From: Oscheius onirici
Lineage: Eukaryota > Nematoda > Chromadorea > Rhabditida > Rhabditidae
NCBI GenBank assembly: GCA_932521025.1
Contig: OW051471.1
Coordinates: 2,418,001 to 2,482,000, forward strand
DNA: 64,000 bases
Reading direction: 5' to 3'
Below, piece by piece: positions 11,317 to 23,862 of this stretch. A model generated the notes under the pieces. That model was not told the origin of the DNA and ran no database searches. It saw only the letters and a list, made by a program, of their open reading frames with translations. A program made the translations under genes and the position numbers. The stretch's first letter is position 1; each line of letters begins with the position of its first letter.

Positions 11317-14300
11317 TTATTGTGCCGGAACAGTACAGTATCCCCGGCTATCACATGGTGGCAGAACACAAATTGACGATGCGAAATTTCTACAGTCCGA
11401 ATTGAACCAGTGTCCGACGGAAATGACACAATCCTGTCCTGATGGGGGAGGATTTTTAGATGTCGACGCCCACGGTTGGAAGGAGCCGAGCTGAAAAATC
11501 AAAAGTTTTTCCAAGTGCAATAAAAAACGGTTCAATTAGTGTGTTGTACTTTCTCAGTTTCCCTGAAAATACACTAAAATTCCTCTTGACTGAGTTTGCT
11601 ATTACAGACTACGCAACTAAATTCCCGTCAATTTGATTTGAAAAATGTTCTGGAGAAAGGGCGGGTCAATTCAACCTTTTGAACAGACAGTTATCCAAGT
11701 TTTTAGCAAAATATTGGTCTGCCTATGACACTTCCACTACTACAGTAATCCGAAGCTAAACTTTTTCAGTCTCTCAGGGGAAAAATGAAGAACTTAGCTC
11801 AGATGCGAACTCAGGCATGTTCCCACAGAAGACTATGAGGCTACAGCAACCAGAAAAAAAGAAAGAAATTTCCAAGGATAGTATCATTTTTTCAGCGGCT
11901 ACAGGTGCAACATTTTCGAGATAAATTTGTTCCATTCAGGTTACTAGAGAAGAAGGTTACTTTCCTTCCAATGAACTATCCTTGGACGGCACAAAAATTA
12001 CATTATTACGTGATATTTTCGAGAAATCGGTTGTGTCTGTTCACTGGTTCACTTCTGATCCCGGAAAATGCATTGAAGCACAAAAGGTTGAAAAACTCAC
12101 AGTACTGTTATCCGACCAGAAATACTGCTGCTGTGATCGATCAAAGACCAGTCCGATCCAGAACATGTTCAGTGAAGAAGAATAAGCTAAAACTTCTAAA
12201 GTTTTTCAGAGTCTACAAAATAAAACAAACTTTGTCCTAGCCATTGATCTTGGTCACCGTCCTTGTCCATTACAAGAAACCCTCCGAGCTGTACACATTT
12301 TCGCTGGGCAATAGCGTAGTTGGATTGAACTGCGGAAGCGTAGTAACATCCTGAAAAAGGGTTACTGTTCATTTTGAAGAGGGAGATGCCGTAATCAGTT
12401 TCTGTTCATTTCGAGACCCATTTCCCACTCAAAAACTGGCTGAGTATCCAATTTTCCGTGTGGGAAACGGTTATCGAAATGAACAGGAAACGGTTACGGT
12501 ATCGTTGTCTTTGAAAAGAACAGCTTATAACGAGTGGGACGTCTCTAAAATAAGAATATATGAATTTTTCGACGATAACAATGCAGTCACGAACTACCTT
12601 TCGCTTTGTAATGCACTTATCTACTAGTTTTGAACCAGTTCTGAACGAACTATTTTTTTTGGAGAAAGTGCAGCTTCTGCCATGATTTAGAGCCATCGTA
12701 ATTTTTCACGATGAATTAGTTCTGCAAAGCTTTCGGGTCTCCACTGTTTTTCTGGGCTTGAAAAATACAAATGGTAGTGAGCGATCAATTTGGTTGACTC
12801 AAATTCTCAAAACTTGTTAGTTTTTTTTGTGTTTCACTCGTCTTTGATATTATTCCAAATACTTTCGCAACTGATGCGTTGTTGTTCTTTTTCAGTTTGT
12901 CTTGATATTCTCTACAGAATTGTTGCGATCTCGTTATCCTAGTTGAGTAAAAAATGAAAATGCAATCAAATCGAGAAAGGCACTACAGCTCTTGATAACA
13001 GTAAAAAAGTGGATATTGTGCGTGCTAACAATTGATTCTGTTTACTTTTTTTCTTCTTACGTAAATTTTGGGCAAATTGCTTTGAAAAATAAGCTCCCAC
13101 GCGTAGGCAATTTTGCGTAACTTGTTGTAAATACGCAAAATAAAAGTTTAGCAGACGCTATATGTGACAGAGCTCTCAACTGGCAGCCTAAGTTTTGATA
13201 TTTGTGAGACTTCTGTTCTCAAATAATTTTCTCACCTCCAACAGGACGCCCATTCTGATCATTTTTCATGGCCAGGGTATTGTTCGGACAGCTGCATTTC
13301 TCTAAAAAACAAAGCTAAGGTTCGCCCAAAATTCTACTTTACCTGACTGACACTGAAGAACCTGAGGAACTGTTGCAGCTGAAGTTGTTGAAGCCACTGG
13401 AACGGTAGTTGTTGATATTTTTGGAGCAGAAGTAAGTGGTTTGGGAGTGGTTGAAGGCGGGTAGACGGAGCCTAGAACACTTATTTTACTTTCACAGAAC
13501 TTCAAAGATTTTTTTTTCAGGTAATATAGCTAATTTTTTCAGGATTTCAAACTGATTGTGAGGCAAAAAAAAAGAACTAGCTGACATAGAGCTACTTGAA
13601 AAATACGTCATATTTGAGTTTTCCAAAACAACATCCAGAGACCACTTCTGCTTTGTTTTGCTCAGCTTATGTTAGACTTGTAACAAAAGTTTTTCAAGCT
13701 AGTTGGATGGAAAATTCCAAAGTTTTAATACTCACAGAACGTCTCAAGATCTGCACAACTTGCATCCAAAATGCACATGTCGAGGTTTTTGTAGTCGAAG
13801 AGCTGTTCGAGGGGAACCTGTAAGTTTGTCAACAGAAATCAATTAGAACACAATTTCCAGGTTTCTACAAACGTTTTCTGTGACAAGGTTGGCAACGCCC
13901 TTCCAGGGCTAAAGTAGAAATTCGTAGCTTCGCTCTGTCACTAGTCGTGGTTTCCTTTTCATATCTCCTGTGTTACTCTCCTTCAGTCACTCTCCCTGAC
14001 CCTCCAAACAAACTACCGCAATTGTATTTGAATCCGCTCCCTTCTATTCCTTTCCTAATGTCAAAATGTAGGACCGAATCGCGAAATGCACGAATCGTCC
14101 GGTCCGTTCCTAGCTTTAGTGAGTCTCAGTCCCTTCCCTTCTCCCCTTGTCACTTTGTTCTAGTCACACAGTCCCAGTAAGAAACTATCAAAGTCATAAG
14201 AATACTTCGCGCACTTGCTTTTCCTGTCGTGACTTGTTAAAAACTTATTTGCGCACAAAGCTCCCCTCCTTATACTCAATTAGAGCTTCAGACAAACACA

Positions 14301-17300
14301 GACTTGGGAGCAATTTATAGTGAAATTGGTGATTTTCGGCCATCAAAACTGAATTTTTGAGAAAACTACCTATCCAATCGAGCTAATATTTTACAGGGGT
14401 GATATACAGCCCAGTAAAATGCTACAGTTAAAAAACAAAAAGATTTCCTCTCGGCGGATTTGAACCCTGGTCGCTCCAGCATGAGTTTCAGAACCCCCAC
14501 TGCGCCATCCGGACATTTTCAGTTTCGACATGATCCCAACGTCAAACATCGGTTTTGAAAAAAGCAAACTGATCGTCTTTCCGAGAAAAAAATTATTGTA
14601 GTTGACAATTTTTTTTGTAGAATGCAACCCTGAAGAGTTATGGGCAAAATTGTGTTTTGATCGAAACTTAAACCGTTCACTGTGGTCAGAAGGTAAGATA
14701 TCCAGGTCTCTCATATAGCCTATTAATTCGGCCTAGGGTAGACCTACATTTTGGAATCGAGCTTGCTCGATTTCTTTGAATGTGGAAATAGTTTTGAGCA
14801 TTTTTTAAACACTTATGACGCGATCTAATAAGTATTCTTGACCGAGACGAAACATTCAGACGAAACAGACCAAGTTCAAGATTTCGAGTCAGTTTATGTC
14901 TGTTTCGAGAACTTCTTCATCCCCAAGGTGTGAAAAAACGCATACTTATAGGCGAATGAGCTTACCGCATAAGTACTGATAGCCTGGAACCATTTCCACG
15001 TAGTAAAAGTCGAATTTACAGCCACAATAGTGAAGTATTCGTCCTTCAGATGTTTGTGTCGGTAGTCAATGGCGTCGTCAATTTCTGTCTCATTGCTACA
15101 AACCATTTGGAAGTTTAAAGGGACAGTCCCATTATAGCCAGATGGGAAAGATCTGGAAAGCCCGCGCATTCAAACCTCAAACACGTCAAATATTAAATGT
15201 CCGTGTTTTCTTCATTCCAACCTCATTTTTTCAATTTGTACTTGTTTCTAATCGATTTCTCGTCGAGAATTACCCTTAAAACGAGTGGTGGAATGTTAAA
15301 ATTGGTAGAAAAATGATGGATATAGGCGAAACAAGCATTTTTTGGTCGAAAACGTTATTTTCACCTATTTCCGTCAATTTTCCACAAATTTTGACGTTCC
15401 ACCACTCATTTTAGATGTATTTTTTGACGAGAAATCGATTAAAAACAAGAAAAAATTGAAAAAAGTAGTGCCGAACGAGAAAAACGCAAAACTGAAATTT
15501 GCCGTGGGTCTCGCCACGAAGTTGCCTGATTTCCCCTGCGGGCATGTTCGCACACAACGGGACTGTCCCTTTAAAAATTGGGAAAAAACTCACTTTGCAG
15601 CCGAAAAGATGATGACAGGGGTGTCATATTCGTCTCCAAAAGTCTTGTAGGTTTCCTTCAGGGCGCTGAAATTAAAAGGGAACGATTTTGAGTCCCAAAT
15701 TTGAGCAGGTACCCACCTCATGATCATTTTTTGAGATCGAATTTGATTTTTTGAGAAAACTATCAAACCATTCGGACATTTTCAATTTAGGAGTGTTCCC
15801 AAAGTCAAAAACCATTTTTCAAAAAAGCAAAATACTCGTCTCAATGAGCTGAGGATTTCACTAGTTGACAACTTTCTTGCAGGATGCGACCCCGAAGAGT
15901 TATGGGCAAAATGATGTTTTGATCGAAACTAAAAACGTTCACTGTGCTCAGACGGTAAGATATCCAGACCTCTTATATAACCTATTAATTTGGCCTTGAC
16001 GAAACCTACATTTTGAAAAAAAGAACTGCTGATTTGTCAAAAGAAGGTTTTGTGGAAGAGACTTGTTTGCAGGAGCTCCACATGCTAATAATCTGTTTTT
16101 TGTGTTTTAGCGTCTGCCTAAGTAGTCGAGCTCCTGGCAAAAAAACGATATCGATCAGGTTTGCTAGAAAAGCTTACAATAAAAATGTCCTTCATCTACG
16201 GTGGAAAAAGAAAAGTCTGCAGGTAGAGATGTTGCGCGCCAGTTCCGTGCAAAATCGACTAGTAAGACCATCAAAAGACCAGCAACAAATTATCACACCC
16301 TACCTCAGCAAATAAATGAAAATGAAGGAAGGTTGATCTGGATACCACCTGTCATTTTTTCCTTTGACTCGAATTGAAAAACTTACAATTAGATCGCTAG
16401 AACTAGCTTACCTAAATGAGGTTGTGGAAAAAGGTCATATTTTCTCCCAGGCGAGATCACATATAAGTTTCGCTGTGTACGTAAAGGCGAAGATTGTGTT
16501 TTAAACTGGTCCTACATGTTGGTCGAAAACCAAGTAAACCACAAGTTCAATCATATCTAAAAAACAAAAAAAAATATCTAAAAAGCATGAGCGAGAACAA
16601 TATTTCTCTTGTTTCAAGTTTTCCATATGTATAAAATTTCACCACGGAAATTGACTAGTTTTGACTTCGAAGCTATGGTTTGTTCAATAAAAAGTGGTCA
16701 CTACAATAACCCATTTGGAAACCGCTATGACACGTAAGCGTAGGATACTCAGACAGGACTCCTGCCTGAGTATCCTACGTTTACTTGTCACATCGTTCTC
16801 GCCACAAAAAAAGGAAACTTTTTTTTATTTCACTTCCTGTATGAATCAAGAACTTATGAATTGTCGTCACTTTCATGCCTGCGGAAAAACCAAATAACCC
16901 ACTCTTTGAAAAGAACCTTCTGCAGTCCTGTGTCCAATGCCTCACTGAGAAGTCTTTCCATACCGGGACAGACCTAAAAATAGCTTTTTAGAAAGAAGAG
17001 ACTAAAAAAGTACAGTCTTCTCATAGTCAGTAGTTTCCACAATTGGCGTCGAATTGGCTCCATAAGTCATTATTTGAATCGGCTGGTATCCTTTGAAGTT
17101 ATACTGGGGCAGAATAACGGTTTGGAAGTAGGTGAAGAGCTGGAAAAACTGGGATTTGAAAAATATTTGTGTTTCAAATCTGCCATAAACTCAGTTAGTG
17201 ATTGTTCAGTAATCAGAGATGTGCGGAACACGGAAGTTCCGCGAAAAACAACTTCCGCGGAACCACGGAACTTAAAATTGGGAACGCGGAATATTCCGCG

Positions 17301-20300
17301 GGACGCGGAAGAAAATTGTTAGACATGCGGAAGTTCCGCGGAGTTTTTTCTAATTTCCGCGTTCCGCGGAATATTTCGACGGAAGCAATATTTCGACAAT
17401 TCGACTGTTTCGCTGGCGACGGTGGTGGATCCTCGTTTCAAAAACAGCTTTGAATGGCTCTGCATTGTGGCAAAATATTGAGAGCGTGGCTGTACTTGAA
17501 CCGAAGACTCTGACGCACGTGTACCCGATGATGTTTGTTTCGACGTTTTCTCGTCTCTAGCAAACCGATAGGCTCTGCGAAGCGCCTGTACAAGAGAAGA
17601 AATGGTATCTTCTTTCCCTAACATCAGAAGCATTGCTTCAAAGCTTCTCTCCGCGCCGAGCACGACTTCGGAAAGCGAGAGACTGTTCAGTGCTGCTGGT
17701 CTCGCTGCTTCAAACAAGAGGGCCAGATTGGATCCTTCAACTCTGTCGAAGATACTCTTCTTGAAGAGCAACATGTTTGAAGCACAATGTTAATTGTGTT
17801 ATGTTTGTTTTGCAGTAGCTTTGGCTCTGCTTTTTGTTGTTCGGTTTTGTTTGTGGTTTAGTTTCCAATAAATAATTGTCTTTGGTCTTGTCCTTGCTCA
17901 AATTTTGTAGAACTAGCTCTCAGAGTAGTTTGTTTGGAGAAAAAAACAAGTACAAGCGTGTAATACCAAATTTTCTTAGTTTTCCGCGGAAATCACGGAT
18001 CTTCCGCGCTATCGGATTCAGCATAAAAAGTTACCCCTAGAAACCAATTTTCAAGAAATTTGGTCGAAGAACAAAAAATACTTTTTTTAGACTCGCGGAA
18101 GGGGGTTATTTGGTTTTTCCACAGGCAACTTTTTTTGTCGATTCCGCACATCACTGGTAGTAATGAGTGGAAAAACTTGACTTACAATCGCTTGAAAACA
18201 TTGAAAAACTGGGTAAAAAACTTTTTGACCAGATTTTTGCATCAAATGCAGCTAGTTACGTGATTATTTATAGAAAAGCTGTACTACAGACGTGGCAAAA
18301 CATTTTTCAAACGCCTGTTACTAGGTCGAAGATACAATTTTAATTGTTAGACTTATATTCTCATTTGTAACCATTGTGACCAAGTAACTATTCAGCGTAA
18401 TTTCCAAGATTTTTATTGTTTCAAGCCATACAATTCGCAAATATAAAGGTTTGTACTACGAGGTAGGGGCATTCTCAACCGAAATAAGATGGTTATGCTC
18501 TAGTTTTCGCAGTTTGAACGCAATAAAAAAGCTCACACATCAATGTTAGGTCAGCTTTTATGACCTCCACCTCAAAAAGTGTCAGGAACGCAGTTTTACC
18601 TACTCAGAGGAGAGTGAAACAAGGCTCAATGCGCTTAGAAGAAGAGCTGCTTCACCTTGACCATTCTGCAACATTTATCATCTCCAAAAAGTTTTTTGTT
18701 TCAAACTTACCATATTATTAATCAATGTTGTAATTTGTGCTAAATCCGGCGTTCTAGAAATCCCAGAAAAAAAGTTGTACATCTCTACATGTTTACCCGC
18801 CATCTATTTCACAAGTTTGTTTTTGTTTCAAGCTGTCCACATAACCGCATAGAAAGAGACACTTCCGTACTTTGTCTCGAACAAAGTGAAAAATAATTCT
18901 AAAAAATCTGAAAAGCAAAAATATAACGTTCATCGATAATCAAATGAATGAAAGTTTTGAGTTTTTGGAAGCTCTAGGTATTTTTTTTCTTCAAACTTGT
19001 CATATAATCGCACTCCGCGCGGAGCGCAGGGTGGATTTGGCTTTGCCTTCCATTAGTGCGAAACGCTTTTAGGCTAAAATCGCGCGTAGCGCGCGCCAAC
19101 AGCATTTTCAGCTTTCGGGACCAATTCTATCGGATTCAGCGTAAAAAGCTACCTCTAGAAACCAATTTTCAAGAAATTTGGTCGAAGAACAAAAAGGTTA
19201 GCCAAAATGTTCTGTTTCCAAAACGTCCGCCGTCCTGTGTTCGCGATTTGCGCTCTCATTTTTCACCCAATCGGTCTGAAAATTTACGTACCCATGTAAC
19301 TGTTCCGACTCTACAGGCGGAGTCTTTTCGTTTTTCGATTTGAGGCCCGGATCATATCGCTCACCCCCTGCATTTTCGGACTTCGAAAAATTTCGACGAA
19401 AAAGTTTGTATTGCTAAGAGTGATCACACCACCACACGACCCGGGTTCGATTCCGCCCTGCTGTAAACATTTTTGCAAAAATGTTTTGAGTAGAAAAGGA
19501 CATTTTTAATACGCTTTGGAAGCTTTTATGATCGCTTTGGACATTTGACACGATCAGGCGAAGGAGCAAAAGTTGTTGTTTTGAGTTTATTCAAGCCTTG
19601 TTGATAGGACAAATCCCGGTACTTTTAGAAACGAGCGAGTATAGTAGTTTTCTACTTTTGTAGATCATTGAATTTGTTTTACGTCTTCTTTCCTGGCCCT
19701 GTAAAGTGGCGCGGGGTAGTTTGCCAGAGTTCATAGTACAACTCCCTCTAATTCTGATCAAATGAATAGGTGGGGGCAAAGGTCTTTTGCTAATTGTAAG
19801 AACAACACTCCTAAAAGCTCGGCTGTAAGAGATTCTATCCGAGTGTGACCCCATCGACTCCGTTCCTGACTCAGTCTCGATCCTATTTTTCCGTACAGTT
19901 CTTGTCCGGTCCAGGCTTCATCTGGTCTCGGTGCTAAACAAGGACCGGACCGTGCCGAAATGACCAAACAGCGATCGATCCTCCACTCTTTTTGTTAGTA
20001 TATAATTCGTACTATTCTATTATACTATTCGTAAATTTTATGAATTTCGACAAAAAGGGAACAATCTGGATCTGAAAAAGTGGATTCTTTGAAGAAGAAG
20101 GGATTTGTCTTTGCCCTTCGTTTTACTGAATTCAATCGAACAAAAAGAGAACAATAACTTGTCTGAACTGCACAACCTGACAAAAAGAACAATATTTCCT
20201 ACAAAAGTCAAATCCTCGTCTTTTCTCATAGGATCACTCTTTTATCGGCAGCTCCAGAAAACATGATTACAAGATCGAAGAGAAGAACCCAACAAATTTG

Positions 20301-21010
20301 ACCCGCATTCCAAAATGACCTAGCGAACAATGTTTAACGTTCAGCGACACTGCACGTTTTTTAGAGGCAAGAAAATGTTGTGGGTTTAGCTCTTAGACTG
20401 TTTTGTAGGCTGTTTTGGAAGAATTTTGTGGAAGAATTTTGTTTTGGAATTGTTCACTTTTGTCCAGTTGCGTAGTTCAAACTATAAGTACAAACGAAAA
20501 GAACAATAGTATTATTCCATTTTTGTCCGGTTGAATTCAGTAAAACGAAGGGCAAAGACAAATCCCTTCTTCTTCAAAGAATCCACTTTTTCACATATCC
20601 AGATCTATCAGAAGCAATTGCATGTGCTACTCCGATGGAAGAAACACTACCTTTTGAATATTCTCCTTCGTTCCCATGGTACTGCTGACGTCCAGAACGA
20701 AAATAGCTGCATCATCACACCGAAATCGAGCATTTTGTTGCGGCGGACATTGGGAAGCTGCGAAAATCACTGGAAAAGTAGTTCGTTTTGAGAGGCAAAA
20801 TCCATTTTTTGTTTTATAATTTTGGTAAACCAAGCCTTTTCCTTTGGCTTACACTGCGTTGGTGCGACTAATCCAAAAATATTCCAATTTTTTGAAAGAA
20901 ACGCATAAAACGAGGTTTTCTAAACGAGCAAAGTTGTGTTCAAATTTTCAGCACGTTCCTCATACAAAGTACTCACAAGGTAGGCTACAAAGTAGTAGGA
21001 ATCGCCTCAT
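11317..21010 (-). CDS. secreted vWA domain plus C-type lectin protein
   Basis: Twelve exons in consistent phase: 20977-21010, 20651-20769, 17014-17139, 16903-16973, 15594-15665, 14966-15095, 13736-13817, 13343-13471, 13236-13301, 12231-12350, 12101-12186, 11317-11490; 402 residues. Residues 1-18 are a signal peptide. A von Willebrand A domain (about 32-210) opens with AIFVLDVSSTMG, whose DxSxT matches a MIDAS metal site. A Ser/Thr/Pro linker (about 213-255) looks mucin-like. A C-type lectin fold (about 278-402) carries the FWIGL, YFWSD, GQDCV, W.N..C and final Cys positions but has no EPN or QPD sugar motif, so calcium-dependent sugar binding is doubtful. Nematode proteins of this architecture are often pathogen-responsive and gut-secreted. 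The least certain splice is the donor at 16902. Introns are swollen by a hAT remnant and a TTAA MITE. AATAAA lies at 11242-11247. Confidence 0.85.
12875..12895 (+). ncRNA. predicted 21U-RNA
   Basis: Core 12830-12836; TGAT at 39 nt. Lectin-gene intron, antisense. Confidence 0.45.
13885..14320 (+). repeat. SINE-like family copy in lectin intron
   Basis: Same core and tail as the 3978-4645 copy. Confidence 0.6.
14385..14815 (-). repeat. repeat relic with tRNA-like B-box
   Basis: Related to the arms of the palindrome at 42961-44241; the minus strand contains a GGTTCAAATCC-type B-box near 14455-14470. Further relics of the family lie at 15745-16012 and 28936-29100. Confidence 0.5.
15115..15574. 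mobile_element. TTAA-target foldback MITE inside a lectin intron
   Basis: Flanked by TTAA with inverted ends TTAAAGGGACAGTCCC / GGGACTGTCCCTTTAA. It makes up 460 of the 498 nt of the intron between exons 5 and 6. Confidence 0.85.
16675..16900. repeat. foldback repeat with internal palindrome
   Basis: Contains a near-perfect palindrome around 16735-16790 (GCGTAGGATACTCAG and inverse) and ends resembling the TGGTTTGTTCA element at 21440-21758; abuts the lectin exon at 16903. Confidence 0.45.
17214..18156 (+). mobile_element. decayed hAT transposon
   Basis: Ends CAGAGATGTGCGGAA / TTCCGCACATCACTG with 8-bp flanks TCAGTAAT and GTAGTAAT (6 of 8 match). The interior keeps hAT transposase landmarks: LATVVDPRFKNSFEWL at about 17410-17455 and the dimerisation segment SESERLFSAAGL...R..L at about 17655-17790, separated by frameshifts and stops. 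It lies in the large lectin intron. Confidence 0.8.
17602..17793 (+). pseudogene. hAT transposase C-terminal fragment
   Basis: 63 codons ending in a stop with the hAT dimerisation signature (TSESERLFSAAG, then SNKRARLDP). The preceding frame is broken. Confidence 0.75.
18741..18761 (+). ncRNA. predicted 21U-RNA
   Basis: Core 18697-18703, CATATT box; TGCT at 38 nt. Large lectin intron. Confidence 0.5.
19040..20000 (-). repeat. composite dispersed repeat with tRNA-like unit
   Basis: Holds a GCGCGCGCC-containing segment shared with 27060-27180 and 39125-39300, a tRNA-like GACCCGGGTTCGATTCC B-box at 19437-19455, and a unit shared with 25760-26110 and 38580-38745. Confidence 0.5.
20040..20610. 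mobile_element. inverted-repeat element
   Basis: Arms around 20065-20135 and 20535-20605 are inverted copies (AAGTGGATTCTTTGAAGAAG); a further copy lies near 38430. Confidence 0.6.
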
Positions 21011-21170
21011 TTCGAGTGAAAAAGGATAGGAATACCCGGACACGCCAGACAGAAAGATAAGCGACTTTGGAACTCTTAGAGAGGCAGATTAGTGGGGTCG
21101 GGAGAACAAATAATCAGACTATGTTTTGTCTAAAAAAAGGACATGAAAAGAAAAATATTATACTTCTATT

Positions 21171-21191
21171 TTTTTCAGCACAAGGATACCA
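21171..21191 (-). ncRNA. predicted 21U-RNA
   Basis: Core 21230-21236 (minus); TGAT at 39 nt. Upstream of the lectin gene. Confidence 0.45.
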
Positions 21192-21439
21192 TCAGAGAAC
21201 TGAAAAAGTTCCGGAATACACGTATGTGATGAAACATATAGAAATTTTTTGGAATGGCAAAGTTTGTTCAAGATTAGCTTCCGGCTCAAATTTTTAAGAA
21301 GTTTGTACGAGATTTTTGAATTTTTTTGTTAGTAGGGGTCCCATAGGCTTTGAAGAGCCGCATTCAATCTATTCAGTGAATCATGTCACAAATGAGACCC
21401 TTACTGTGTTCTAAACTTTTGATTTTAGTTGGATATCTA

Positions 21440-21758
21440 TGGTTTGTTCAAAAAGTCGACGGCATACAGTTACCCATTTGATTCTGTTCGAGACCACCAA
21501 TTTTGGCGCAATTTCAAAAAGAGTTTTTAAACTTCCCTCTCTAGCTCTCACCGAAACATTGTTTTTCTGTTCTTTTTATCGTTTTATTTTATACCAGCAG
21601 CCTACGGCAGCTTACGCAGCTTTACATGTAATAAAGCAAAGTAAAACAAAATGAGATTTCTCGAATTGAAAACCCCCAGTTTGAAAGAGCGCCAATATTG
21701 TTGGTCTCGAACAGAATCAAATGGGTTACTGTGTGTCCTCGACTTTTTGAACAAACCA
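21440..21758. mobile_element. TA-flanked foldback MITE
   Basis: About 75-bp inverted ends TGGTTTGTTCAAAAAGTCGA and inverse with TA on both sides, Tc1/mariner style; 0.4 kb upstream of the lectin start. Confidence 0.75.
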
Positions 21759-22045
21759 TAAACTATCAATTTGCTCGTCACTACCCCATGTTCTCATGAG
21801 TACTGTTTTCAAAGGGTTGTTGGGCTGCGATGTTTCTTCGTGGAAAACTTTACATTTGCACTTATATTTTCATCGAACATGGTTCTACCAGCAAAAAAAA
21901 AGCCACTTTTATCGGTTTATATTGTTTTTTTTCGGGAAAACAGTGGAAAACCTACCGATGCAGTAAGTCTTGAATCAACATTGTTGATTACAGCAAAATA
22001 TGTTTCATTGTTTGCCAATATGCTAGGCGCCAAGTTAACTTGTAC

Positions 22046-22066
22046 TATATAGAATGGTGCGAATCT
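22046..22066 (+). ncRNA. predicted 21U-RNA
   Basis: Core 22001-22007, AATATG box; TACT at 39 nt. Confidence 0.45.
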
Positions 22067-22256
22067 TTGGAAAATTCCAGCTACAACACGTAAGGCTGCA
22101 ACTCGTGGGTCTTTGAAATTGCGAAGATTTTGCCAAGGTCATACAGAAGAGAATGGAGGCAACATTCAATTCTGTTTTCCATTACTTTTTCAAACTTTGT
22201 TCAAAAAGATAACAATAATACCTTTCAATCTTTCACTCCCAAGAATACTTTTGTAC

Positions 22257-22467
22257 CTCAAAATTTGTTTTTTCCAATCTTCCATCACGTTTTTCATCTT
22301 CCAATGCCCGAGAAATATAGTCCCGATCAGTGAACGATACCGAGAGTTTGTCGAATTTGTTTGTGTTACACTTTCTCCTTCTCTCGGATCTTGATGTGAC
22401 CTTGCCCGTTTTGTTTGTGTCGTCGAGCGCACCATATCGAAAGAGGAAGGAACAGAGTACAGAGTTC
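22257..22467 (-). other. isolated exon-like segment
   Basis: Open frame with protein-like composition (motif FTDRDYISRALEDEKRDG) between a TTTTCAAG acceptor and a GTACAA donor. A second minus-strand frame is open too. No partner exons found. Confidence 0.22.
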
Positions 22468-22580
22468 TTGAAAATAACAAAAAGAACATTTTTCCTTTAG
22501 ATGTTTTCACACTTTTGGGTTCGAGAGAAACGGTTTGTTTCAAAGAAATCATATAAGACAATCATATTTCAGAGAGGTGA

Positions 22581-22601
22581 TAACTGCATCTGCATATGGC
22601 C
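22581..22601 (+). ncRNA. predicted 21U-RNA
   Basis: Core 22536-22542, CATATAAG box; TGAT at 39 nt. One of the best matches. Confidence 0.55.
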
Positions 22602-23394
22602 ACTTTCAATATTTCGAGTGCCATTTTTCCGGTTTGTCATGGTCCGTTCAGAAAAAAGGGCCCTATTCTCGTACTCTTGACTTCTAAAACGAAAAACCTT
22701 AGCTAACCGACCCTTTTTAGTGGTAGCTCTGGACTTGTGTTTCTGCTTGTTTCGCTGCTTTGAAATCAAACGATCCCTTTTTCACAAAGATTGAACCATT
22801 TGGGTTGAAAGACGGTGGATTGTTTGAAAACTTTTCCTCAGTGGCGATCTTTGCCGATTTTGTAGCAAATGTTTACGTTGGAAAAAACGATCTGAAATCC
22901 TTTCCAAAACTTTTCTTGTTCTTTCATGTTTTACGAATGTCTCTTAGCTCCAAATTCTACGTGCCAGTGCTTCATAGCAATATGTTTTACCGTTCAGTAA
23001 TATAATTTCGCCTAAAAAATGTACATTTGTCGTGTCCCCTGTGTTATTTCACTTTCTAGAAACAACGCCACACTTTAGTGTATTTGAACAGTTTCGGGAT
23101 TGTTGTCCTTCTACTTTTGATGCGATTAATTATTTTTGTTGTACCGCTCTCATAGTGATGTGTTTTTCTCAACTTCTGATCAGATAAAAAAGTTACTAAA
23201 AACTATCGTCCGGCTATACCTACAGTTTCCCCTCTTGAGGTCTTGAGATCTGTTTTTCACTGCCCCTTACAGTGCATCCTTTTACAGAATTTGTTCAAAC
23301 CAAAGTTCATTGATAAAAATTTCATTTCAAGTCTCAAAAAATGTACAATTGTGGTGTCAAAAATCCCGTAAACCTTTTTGGGGAATGTCAAAAA

Positions 23395-23714
23395 TTAGCC
23401 GGTCAAACAGGCACGGAGTTGGGGAACGAGAGCGGGATAGGCTCCTTGAACCTGATGAATGACTTGGTTGCCACAAGACTCTTCGAAACAGGTCTGAAAA
23501 TATTGGTTTTTGCTGTTTTCGGTATGAAAAATGTACCTGAAGATGTCCTTTGATCTGAGCAGCCTGAGGCGTCTTGGGAAGGAACTTGTTCAGACACTTC
23601 TCTCCTCGTCTTTTTAAGACTTTTTGTTGCTTTAGGGTGAGCTGAAAAGTCTTTTTTTCGCAATAGAAAAGCCGTAAAGGGCAGTGACTTTCATCGAGGA
23701 TTTGTACCTTTTTC
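23395..23714 (-). CDS. cysteine-rich protein, C-terminal exons (partial)
   Basis: Two exons, 23537-23714 and 23395-23493, are flanked by good acceptors and a GTACAT donor. They encode about 91 residues with six cysteines and end in a stop. Visible segments include DESHCPLRLFYCEKK, GEKCLNKFLPKT and CFEESCGNQ. Spacing and lack of hydrophobic segments suggest a secreted disulphide-rich domain. The upstream exon must end two bases into a codon and was not found; the signal-peptide exon at 25020-25088 is a possible but phase-incompatible direct partner. Other frames are also open in part, so the frame is chosen on cysteine pattern and splice phase. Confidence 0.4.
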
Positions 23715-23774
23715 CTGAAACAAAAACGGAAAAACAAATCAAGTTTTCCGGCATTTTTGGTAATCTGGGTTCAG

Positions 23775-23862
23775 TAAAGATTGTCCAAAAATAGCAAAGA
23801 TTGTCATCGGTACCTACATATACATGGGTGGGTCCCGTTAGAAAAATACGAGGTCCCGTTAG
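23775..23862. repeat. inverted dispersed repeat, left copy
   Basis: Segment with TGTCATCGGTACCTACATAT and GGTGGGTCCCGTTAG reappears inverted at about 26905-26985; followed here by poly-C runs. Confidence 0.65.

Noticed and set aside
17319-17774. 151-codon minus ORF
   Set aside because: Antisense to decayed hAT transposase.
23716-23722. piRNA core at 23716
   Set aside because: It coincides with the acceptor of the cysteine-rich exon and has no YRNT at the right distance.
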